Source of the DNA: Gemmataceae bacterium
GTDB taxonomy: Bacteria > Planctomycetota > Planctomycetia > Gemmatales > Gemmataceae
Length of the DNA stretch: 5,589 nucleotides
Direction: 5' to 3'
Assembly (NCBI GenBank): GCA_947490035.1
Contig: CANLGS010000333.1
Coordinates: 1 to 5,589 of the forward strand
The notes below the pieces were generated by a model, which searched no databases, was not told the DNA's origin, and saw only the letters and a program-made list of their open reading frames with translations. A program made the translations under genes and the position numbers. This document shows positions 1 to 4,411 of this stretch, piece by piece (position 1 is the stretch's first letter; each line of letters starts with the position of its first letter).

Positions 1-948
1 AACGTGGTCGCTCCAGTTCACCTGCACGAACGGCACTCCGGCTTCGACCAGCCGGCGCGCGAGCAGACACGACTGCCCGAACCGCGTGCGGCCGTAGGCG
101 TCGCGCGTGGTGTCCTTCTCCTTCGACAGATCGAAGCCGGCGGCGGCGGTGCGCGACGTGAGCATCGCAAGCGCGCGCCCGCGGTACGCGTCGAGCGCGC
201 CGGCGGAACCGAGTTCGCTCACGCGCCGGTCGGCGTTGCCGAGCGCGGCGAGTAGCTGCTGCCGGTCGGCCAGGCGTTCCGGCGTGAGGTCCGGCGGCAG
301 TTGCAGCGCGGGCACCTTGGTGCCGGTCGCGGGGTCGTACTCCAGGCGGAACGGATCCCACCCGCCGCCGAGCGGCCCGCCGCCCTCGCCGATGATCGCC
401 TTCTTCCCCTGGTGCAGTTTGCCGCCGATCACGAAGAACGGGTGAATGTCGTGCTTGCGCGCGCCGCCGAGTGCTTTCGCGACGACCGAGCCGAGTGCCG
501 GTCGCGCGGAGCCTTGCAGCGGCTTGCCATCAAGCCCGGTGCCGCCGGCGGCGCTGCCGGTCAGCCCGATGGTGCCCGCGATGCCGTGGTCGTTCGACTG
601 CGACGTGAGCGTGCGGATCACCGCGAGTTTGTCGGTGAGTTTCGCGAGCTGCGGGAACAGTTCGCAGAACCGGACGCCGGGGATGCGCGTGGGGATGGTG
701 CCGAACGGCCCGCGAAAGTCGAGTGACGCGTTCGGCTTGGGGTCGAACGTGTCGAGCTGGCTCGGCCCGCCCCACAGCCACAGCAGGATGACGGCCTTCG
801 CCTTGGCGCTGTTGGTCGCGTCGGCCGCGCGAGCGCGGAGCAGGTCCGCGAGCGACAGCCCCAAAACGGACGACGCACCAACCTGAAGGAACGCGCGGCG
901 GTGCATCCCGGCGCAGGTGGACGTGTTGCGGCTACCGACCGACAGCAT
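1..948 (-). CDS. DUF1501 family Tat-exported protein (N-terminal part; truncated by window edge)
   Basis: This frame is open from the ATG at 948 to the left edge, giving 316 residues with no stop, so the C-terminus is missing; the family usually runs to roughly 430-480 residues. The N-terminus carries a twin-arginine motif (HRRAFLQ, residues 16-22), a short hydrophobic stretch (24-37) and an AxA-like site near 39-41, which predicts Tat export. The family hallmark follows: a hydrophobic strand into LWLWGGPSQLDTFDPKP (56-72), then SNDHG (118-122) and TRFGQSCLLARRLVEAGVPFV (about 288-308). DUF1501 proteins are abundant in planctomycetes, resemble the sulfatase/alkaline-phosphatase fold and are often paired with DUF1549/DUF1553 cytochrome proteins, but their reaction is not established. 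The start at 948 is preferred over the ATG at 906 because AGAGG lies 8 nt upstream of 948 and nothing similar precedes 906. The gene immediately upstream is a kinase, not the usual DUF1549/1553 partner. Confidence 0.93.
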   Translation of the reverse strand, partial: MLSVGSRNTSTCAGMHRRAFLQVGASSVLGLSLADLLRARAADATNSAKAKAVILLWLWGGPSQLDTFDPKPNASLDFRGPFGTIPTRIPGVRFCELFPQLAKLTDKLAVIRTLTSQSNDHGIAGTIGLTGSAAGGTGLDGKPLQGSARPALGSVVAKALGGARKHDIHPFFVIGGKLHQGKKAIIGEGGGPLGGGWDPFRLEYDPATGTKVPALQLPPDLTPERLADRQQLLAALGNADRRVSELGSAGALDAYRGRALAMLTSRTAAAGFDLSKEKDTTRDAYGRTRFGQSCLLARRLVEAGVPFVQVNWSDHV

Positions 949-973
949 GGGAGAGACCTCTGTGGGTGTCCCC

Positions 974-1001
974 ATTATCGGCATCGCGAGGCAACGCACA
1001 A
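974..1001 (-). promoter_or_regulatory. Candidate sigma70-type promoter for the DUF1501 gene
   Basis: On the minus strand TTGTGC (1001-996) is followed, after a 16-nt spacer, by GATAAT (979-974), a 5/6 match to the -10 consensus. The -35 match is weak (TTG only). Transcription would start near 967 and give a leader of about 20 nt that contains the AGAGG ribosome-binding site. The motif pair is the only AT-rich one in this gap. It is supported by position and sequence only. Confidence 0.4.
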
Positions 1002-1002
1002 G

Positions 1003-1014
1003 CGCGCATGCGCG
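1003..1014. repeat. 12-bp perfect palindrome CGCGCATGCGCG
   Basis: This is a self-complementary 12-mer just upstream of the candidate -35 element of the DUF1501 promoter and just past the hairpin at 1019-1051. It could be an operator half or a chance product of GC-rich sequence; no further support is visible. Confidence 0.35.
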
Positions 1015-1018
1015 AGAA

Positions 1019-1051
1019 GGCGAGCGGGGGGGCTTACGCCCCCTGCTCGCC
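1019..1051 (-). terminator. Strong GC hairpin downstream of the kinase gene, possible terminator or dispersed repeat
   Basis: The arms GGCGAGC (1019-1025) and GCTCGCC (1045-1051) pair perfectly. The inner GGGGGC/GCCCCC pairs then close a four-base TTAC loop, with one G.T wobble and one bulged G between the two blocks, giving about 14 pairs. It begins 17 nt beyond the kinase stop on the minus strand, where a terminator is expected. No T-tract follows on that strand, so it may act as an RNA 3'-end stabiliser or factor-assisted terminator. Alternatively it is a copy of a dispersed intergenic repeat. Confidence 0.5.
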
Positions 1052-1067
1052 AAGATTCAACGAGGCC

Positions 1068-3299
1068 CTACTTCCCCAGGTGGTGGATCTGCTCGAAGCG
1101 GGCGGCGACGCTGGTGAACGCGGCCACCACCGTCGGGTCGAACTCGCCCTCGGACTCCGTCGCGATCAGCTTCACCGTCTGCACGTGGCTCAGCGGCGGG
1201 CGGTGCGGGCGGCGGTTGCGCAACGCCTCGTACACCGCCGCCAGCGACACCACGCGCGCCGCCAGCGGAATCTCCTCGCCCACCAGCCCGTCCGGGTAGC
1301 CGTTGCCGTCCCAGCGCTCGTGGTGGCTCCGCGCCACTTCCGCCGCCACGTCCAGACCCGGCACCTCGCCGCCGTAGGTCTGCGCCACCCCGATCAGCAC
1401 CTCGGCGCCGATCGAGCAGTGCGTCTGAACCACTGACCGCTCGCTCGCGTCCAACAAGCCCGGCTTCAAGAGCGTGTGCCGCGGTACGCCGAGCAAACCG
1501 ATGTCGTACATCGGGGCGACCGCGGCCAGAATCTCGGCGTACCGGTCGTCCTTCAGTTGCAGGTACTGGCCCGCGTCCGGCAGCGCGCGGCACAGCGCCC
1601 GCACGTACCGCGTCAGCCGCTGCCACTGCCCGTCGGCCGCCAGTTGCGTTTCGCCCAGCAGTCGCGACACGGTCAGCGACAGCGTCTCGGCCGCGACCGG
1701 GCGGATCGATCCGACCGGCGGCGGGGTCGCCACGGAGTCGGAATCGCCCGACCGCGCCGGCCGCCGCATGATGAGGGCGCGCACCCGCGACAGGAACTCG
1801 ACGGGCGAGAACGGCTTGCTGATGAAGTCGTCGGCACTCGCCACCGACAGCCCGCCGAGCGCCTCGGCCGGCAGGTCGCCGGACGTGATAAGCACCTTCA
1901 TGCGCTCGGAGTCCAGCCCCGCGGCGCGGGCCTTCTCCACCAGTTCCGGCCCGTTCAGGCCCGGCAACCCCACGTCGATCACCGCGAGGTCCGGCGGGTC
2001 GCGCATCATCTCCGTGAGGGCCGTCTCGCCGTCCTGCGCTTCGCGGATGTCGTACTGGTCCTGGAGCAGCGCGCACATGAGCGCCCGCACGCCGGGGTCG
2101 TCCTCGACCAGCAGCACGCGCCCGCGGCCGGGGCGCCCGCGGCCGGGGCGCCCGTGGCGCGAGGTGCCGGCCGCGGGCGTCAGGCCGTGCGGCAGCCATA
2201 GCGCGAACCCGGTCAGCGCCGCCGACACCGTGCGGGCCGACGGGAACCGCATCTCCGGGTCCGGTTCCATCAGCCGCGACACGAGGTCGGACACCTCCGC
2301 CGGGATCTCCGGGCGCACCCGGCGCACCGACAAGGGCACGGTCGTGAACCGGCGGTGTAAGTCTTGAACCGGGTTGCCCGACTCCGGGTACGGGTCGCGC
2401 CCGGTGAGCGCCCAGTACAGCGTGGCGCCGAGGCTGAACAGGTCGGCGCGGCTGTCCACCGAGTGCGGGTCGCGGGCCTGTTCCGGGGCCATGTAACCAA
2501 TTGTGCCGAGTACCACGCCCGGCTCGGTCATCTGCTGAGTCGGCAGGCGCGCGAGACCGAAGTCGAGCACCTTCGCCTGCCCGTCCGGGGTGATGAGTAC
2601 GTTGCTCGGCTTGATGTCGCGGTGAACGAGCCCGTGCCGGTGCGCCTCGCCCAGCGCGTCGGCCACCTGGCGGAACAGCTCGCACGCGCGCACCGCCGGG
2701 AGCGGGCCGCCGTCGCGGATGAGGGCGAACAAATTCTGACCGGGGATCAGTTCCATCACGAAGTAGTCGCGTGCCGGGGCGCCGGGGCGGGTGTGCCGAC
2801 CGGCGTCGAAGCAGGTGACAATGTGCGGGTGCTGAAGCCGGGCGACGGCGCGGGCCTCGCCGTAGAACCGGTGGATCAGCCGCGAACTGACTTCGACCGA
2901 GCGGGTCATCACCTTGAGCGCCACCTGGCGGCGCAGCAGGATGTGTTCGGCCCGGTACACGGTGCCCATCCCGCCCTGGCCGAGCACGTCGAGGAGCCGG
3001 TAGTTGCCGAGGATCAGGTCTTCGGCGCAGCCCTTGCGGACCGTGTCCACCTGGAACCGGGTGAGCAGGTGCAGCGCGAGCAGTTTGGCGAGCAGCGCCT
3101 CGATCGAGACGAGCCGAGTGAGCGCGTCGCGGTGGTCGGGCGGTACCTCCTCCCACTCTTCGGGGAGGAGTACCTGCGTGGCCAGCAGTTTGGCGAGCAG
3201 GGACTGGGCGGGCGGCAGCGCGGCCTCCAGCTTGCCCGGCCCGAAGCCGACGGTTGGCAGGTGGTCGTCGGTGCCGAACTCGTCGATCAGGGGCGACAT
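1068..3299 (-). CDS. Ser/Thr protein kinase - response regulator receiver - degenerate HD-GYP fusion
   Basis: A 743-residue soluble signalling protein with no signal peptide or membrane span. Residues 30-95 are helical and leucine-rich with a duplicated LLAKLLA motif (34-40 and 69-75). The kinase domain (about 100-369) has the glycine loop GQGGMGTVY (107-115), the VALK lysine (K129), a probable alpha-C glutamate (E148), HRDIKPSN (226-233), DFG (246-248) and APE (271-273), so it should be active. An Arg/Gly linker (about 381-394) leads to a receiver domain (394-511) with acidic pair D400/D401, phospho-acceptor D442 in VIDVGLPG, T472/S473 and K495-P. The C-terminal domain (about 545-735) is HD-GYP-like, retaining YDIG, KPG, HHERWDGNGYP (659-669) and FDP. 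The canonical His of HDIGK is Y598, its Lys is L602 and other ligands are lost, so cyclic-di-GMP hydrolysis is doubtful. The start at 3299 is preferred because GGGAG lies 6 nt upstream; an extension to 3617 looks non-coding. Confidence 0.93.
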   Translation of the reverse strand: MSPLIDEFGTDDHLPTVGFGPGKLEAALPPAQSLLAKLLATQVLLPEEWEEVPPDHRDALTRLVSIEALLAKLLALHLLTRFQVDTVRKGCAEDLILGNYRLLDVLGQGGMGTVYRAEHILLRRQVALKVMTRSVEVSSRLIHRFYGEARAVARLQHPHIVTCFDAGRHTRPGAPARDYFVMELIPGQNLFALIRDGGPLPAVRACELFRQVADALGEAHRHGLVHRDIKPSNVLITPDGQAKVLDFGLARLPTQQMTEPGVVLGTIGYMAPEQARDPHSVDSRADLFSLGATLYWALTGRDPYPESGNPVQDLHRRFTTVPLSVRRVRPEIPAEVSDLVSRLMEPDPEMRFPSARTVSAALTGFALWLPHGLTPAAGTSRHGRPGRGRPGRGRVLLVEDDPGVRALMCALLQDQYDIREAQDGETALTEMMRDPPDLAVIDVGLPGLNGPELVEKARAAGLDSERMKVLITSGDLPAEALGGLSVASADDFISKPFSPVEFLSRVRALIMRRPARSGDSDSVATPPPVGSIRPVAAETLSLTVSRLLGETQLAADGQWQRLTRYVRALCRALPDAGQYLQLKDDRYAEILAAVAPMYDIGLLGVPRHTLLKPGLLDASERSVVQTHCSIGAEVLIGVAQTYGGEVPGLDVAAEVARSHHERWDGNGYPDGLVGEEIPLAARVVSLAAVYEALRNRRPHRPPLSHVQTVKLIATESEGEFDPTVVAAFTSVAARFEQIHHLGK
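2118..2154. repeat. 15-bp in-frame tandem repeat in the kinase-receiver linker
   Basis: The unit GCGCCCGCGGCCGGG occurs twice in perfect tandem (2118-2132, 2133-2147), followed by a partial third copy GCGCCCG (2148-2154). The period is five codons, so copy changes keep frame. It encodes the GRPGR repeats of the flexible linker between kinase and receiver. Confidence 0.85.
3079..3200. repeat. Pair of 17-bp direct repeats, in frame, in the pre-kinase segment
   Basis: The 17-mer AGCAGTTTGGCGAGCAG occurs at 3079-3095 and 3184-3200, exactly 105 bp (35 codons) apart. On the minus strand both copies encode the LLAKLLA motif of the kinase protein (residues 34-40 and 69-75). This points to an internal duplication of a helical module of about 35 residues. 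Confidence 0.8.
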
Positions 3300-3548
3300 C
3301 GGGGGCTCCCGAAGCACGTGGTCGCGCTCGTCGTGGCGGTGGCGGGGGAAAAGATTCATGGGTAGTGTCGGGCGGGTCGTTGAGGTGCGCACCGGGCCGC
3401 GGGTCGGCCGGTTCACGTCGAGCATTCCGCCACAAAGGTGCGGCACGATTCCGCCGGTGACAACCGGATGGCCCGCTGAAGAGGGCCGCGGGAGTTGGGA
3501 ATCACGGCCGATTCGCGCCCGGCACGCGAAAATGCGCCCACCGGCGAA

Positions 3549-3566
3549 CGGTGCGTTCGCGCACCG
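3549..3566 (+). repeat. 7-bp hairpin with TTCG tetraloop, overlapping an alternative hairpin
   Basis: CGGTGCG (3549-3555), TTCG, then CGCACCG (3560-3566) forms a perfect 7-bp stem; on the plus-strand RNA the loop is the very stable UUCG type. It overlaps a competing 7-bp hairpin, GCGAACG-GTG-CGTTCGC (3544-3560), so the two are mutually exclusive. The site lies within the likely leader of the kinase gene and upstream of the STAS promoter. No known regulator can be assigned. Confidence 0.4.
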
Positions 3567-3655
3567 CGCGACGAACCGCGGACACGAACTGAACCACTTC
3601 CGCCGCACGACCGTCACAGATCTGATGAAAGCATTCTGAAGAGCGCCGCAAGCTG

Positions 3656-3687
3656 TTGTGATTTAGCTCGCGGGCCGCTAATATAAT
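3656..3687 (+). promoter_or_regulatory. Sigma70-like promoter for the STAS gene
   Basis: The AT-rich patch CTAATATAATC contains a perfect TATAAT (3682-3687) and an overlapping TAATAT (3679-3684). TTGTGA (3656-3661) lies 17 nt before TAATAT and 20 nt before TATAAT. The patch stands out in a very GC-rich region and sits about 80 nt before the STAS start, leaving a leader of about 70 nt. The exact -10 is ambiguous between the two overlapping hexamers. Confidence 0.6.
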
Positions 3688-3766
3688 CAACCTGCCAGGC
3701 GCACATTCCTCTCCACCAACGGCCGGCCCACGGAACTGCGTCGCACCGACTAGCGAGGATTTGCCA

Positions 3767-4123
3767 ATGTCCGTCAACCAGACCGCGTTCCGCTTGCAGA
3801 CCGAAGAGAGCGAGAGCGGGATCACCGTCAGTTTTCCGGCCGACACCGCGCTGACCGAGTCCAACGCGGAGGAGCTCCAGCGGGGACTGCTGGCGCTGGT
3901 CGCGGGCCGCACGCACCCGAACCTGATCGTCGATCTGTCGGGCATCACAATCCTGACGAGCATAATCCTGAGCAAGTTCATCGCGATCAACCGCAACGTG
4001 CGCGACGCGGGCGGCCACTTAACGCTGCTCAACCCCACGCCGACGGTCCGGATGGTGTTCACCGTCACCCGGCTGGACGCCCTTCTGGACATCAAACCTG
4101 CCGCCTCCGGCATGCCCGCCTGA
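3767..4123 (+). CDS. Stand-alone STAS-domain protein (anti-sigma factor antagonist-like)
   Basis: A 118-residue cytosolic protein that is almost entirely one STAS domain, the fold of SpoIIAA/RsbV switch proteins, which bind partner kinases or anti-sigma factors and are controlled by serine phosphorylation. Visible landmarks are the strand NLIVDLSGIT (52-61), the switch segment ILTSIILSKF (62-71), AGGHLTLLNP (81-90) and the C-terminal VRMVFTVTRLDALLDI (94-109). Against the SpoIIAA motif DSSGLG the segment reads T64-S65-I66-I67-L68-S69. The phospho-acceptor serine (S65) is kept, but the preceding Asp is Thr and both glycines are replaced. The ATG at 3767 is chosen over TTG at 3761 because GAGGA lies 7 nt upstream. 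No anti-sigma partner is visible. The gene is divergent from the kinase-receiver fusion, a possible but unproven partner, and is closed by a terminator-like hairpin right after its stop. Confidence 0.9.
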   Translation: MSVNQTAFRLQTEESESGITVSFPADTALTESNAEELQRGLLALVAGRTHPNLIVDLSGITILTSIILSKFIAINRNVRDAGGHLTLLNPTPTVRMVFTVTRLDALLDIKPAASGMPA

Positions 4124-4130
4124 GAGCAGC

Positions 4131-4157
4131 CCGCCACTCCGTGGCGGTTCTTTTCTT
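4131..4157 (+). terminator. Intrinsic terminator for the STAS gene
   Basis: The 7-bp GC-rich stem CCGCCAC/GTGGCGG (4131-4137, 4141-4147) with a TCC loop is followed directly by the T-rich run TTCTTTTCTT (4148-4157). It lies 7 nt past the STAS stop codon. It is formed by the left outer arm of the nested repeat. Confidence 0.7.
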
Positions 4158-4240
4158 GGTGGCACAGACATTCCTGTCTGTGTGCTCCGAGGATGCAACT
4201 GCACAGACAGGAATGTCTGTGCCACCAAGACAAAGGCAGC

Positions 4241-4261
4241 AAAACCGCCATGGAGTGGCGG
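4241..4261 (-). terminator. Intrinsic terminator-like hairpin facing the leftward gene
   Basis: On the minus strand the right outer arm forms a CCGCCA/TGGCGG stem (between 4261 and 4245) followed by TTTT (complement of 4244-4241). It mirrors the plus-strand terminator, so the nested repeat could stop transcription from both sides. It sits about 150 bp beyond the stop of the haem-binding/ThuA gene. Confidence 0.55.
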
Positions 4262-4262
4262 G

Positions 4263-4355
4263 CTACTCTTCGAGCGCCGCGAAGTTCTGCACCGAGATGA
4301 TGTCCCACCCGTTCGGCAGGAACCGCGGCTTCAGCACGTCCCGGAAGTGATTCCT
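4263..4355 (-). pseudogene. C-terminal remnant of an unidentified gene
   Basis: The minus strand is open from 4355 to a TAG at 4265-4263, preceded by an in-frame TGA at 4358-4356. The 30 codons end in FRDVLKPRFLPNGWDIISV followed by QNFAALEE. From the CGG at 4343 onward nearly every codon ends in G or C, as in the neighbouring real genes, and the peptide has a credible globular composition. There is no suitable start or ribosome-binding site; a GTG at 4337 lacks a Shine-Dalgarno sequence at proper distance. It reads as the surviving tail of a gene whose body was deleted or displaced, with the hairpin at 4363-4399 near the break. The family is not recognised. A small genuine protein or chance composition remains possible. 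Confidence 0.4.
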
Positions 4356-4362
4356 TCAACGT

Positions 4363-4399
4363 CTTGCGGCTTCGCGCGCCGTACTCGCGAAGCCGCAAG
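4363..4399 (-). terminator. 14-bp perfect stem hairpin after the haem-binding/ThuA gene
   Basis: CTTGCGGCTTCGCG (4363-4376) and CGCGAAGCCGCAAG (4386-4399) are perfect inverted copies around a 9-nt loop. The hairpin begins 13 nt past the TAA of the leftward gene. No T-tract follows on the minus strand, so termination would not be classical; it may protect the transcript end or be a dispersed repeat. Its edge lies next to the orphan gene tail at 4263-4355. Confidence 0.55.
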
Positions 4400-4411
4400 C
4401 GGCGAAGGCAA

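Larger units (their letters stand above)
3300..3766. other. 467-bp divergent intergenic region between the kinase and STAS genes
   Basis: No convincing gene lies here. Open frames continue upstream of the kinase start to 3617 on the minus strand, but they are rich in Arg, Pro and Cys, match no recognisable domain, and their possible starts (ATG at 3359 or 3617) lack a ribosome-binding site. The region holds a clear promoter for the STAS gene near its right end and a TTCG-loop hairpin at 3549-3566. It also holds a small CCGGT-GACA-ACCGG hairpin at 3454-3467. On the minus strand I found TTGTCA (complement of 3459-3464, a good -35) but no matching -10, so the kinase promoter could not be located. 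Confidence 0.6.
4124..4268. repeat. 145-bp nested inverted repeat made of two palindromic repeat units
   Basis: The outer arms 4124-4149 and 4243-4268 are inverted copies with two mismatches in 26 bp, one of them a G.T. The inner arms 4154-4182 and 4202-4230 are a perfect 29-bp inverted repeat around a 19-nt loop. Each arm is itself palindromic: CCGCCAC-TCC-GTGGCGG in the outer left arm, and CACAGACA-TTCC-TGTCTGTG and CACAGACA-GGAA-TGTCTGTG in the inner arms. The DNA can therefore fold as one long hairpin or as four small ones. The element starts directly after the STAS stop. The CACAGACA unit resembles palindromic repeats I recall as common in planctomycete genomes; copy number cannot be judged from this window. 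Confidence 0.9.

Noticed and set aside
1..906. Plus-strand open frames (up to 146 residues) and the ATG at 906 as the DUF1501 start
   Set aside because: The plus-strand frames are antisense shadows of DUF1501. The 906 start lacks a Shine-Dalgarno sequence, while 948 has one. The 906 start would still keep the twin-arginine motif, so it is not fully excluded.
949..1067. tRNA or other structured RNA gene in the gaps
   Set aside because: No cloverleaf, T-loop GTTCGA-type box with matching acceptor stem, or known riboswitch core could be found by eye in any intergenic gap.
1474..3365. Long plus-strand open frames (297, 241 and 333 residues) opposite the kinase gene
   Set aside because: They are antisense shadows of a high-GC gene with low-complexity translations and no recognisable motifs.
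1057..3435. A 792-residue open frame on the minus strand overlapping the kinase gene in another frame
   Set aside because: It is extremely Arg/Ala/Pro/Gly-rich with no domain signature, as expected for an alternative frame of a GC-rich gene. The kinase, receiver and HD-GYP motifs all lie in the 1068-3299 frame.
3300..3617. N-terminal extension of the kinase protein by 106 residues to an ATG at 3617
   Set aside because: The added sequence has no domain character and no ribosome-binding site precedes 3617 or the ATG at 3359, whereas GGGAG sits 6 nt before the ATG at 3299.
4154..4230. CRISPR array or insertion-sequence ends
   Set aside because: There are only two inverted units with no regular spacers, and no transposase or cas gene lies in the window. 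The structure is a palindromic repeat pair.
3502..4398. A 298-residue minus-strand open frame spanning both repeats, the STAS gene and its promoter
   Set aside because: It crosses intergenic repeats, runs antisense to a clearly coding STAS gene and shows no conserved pattern.
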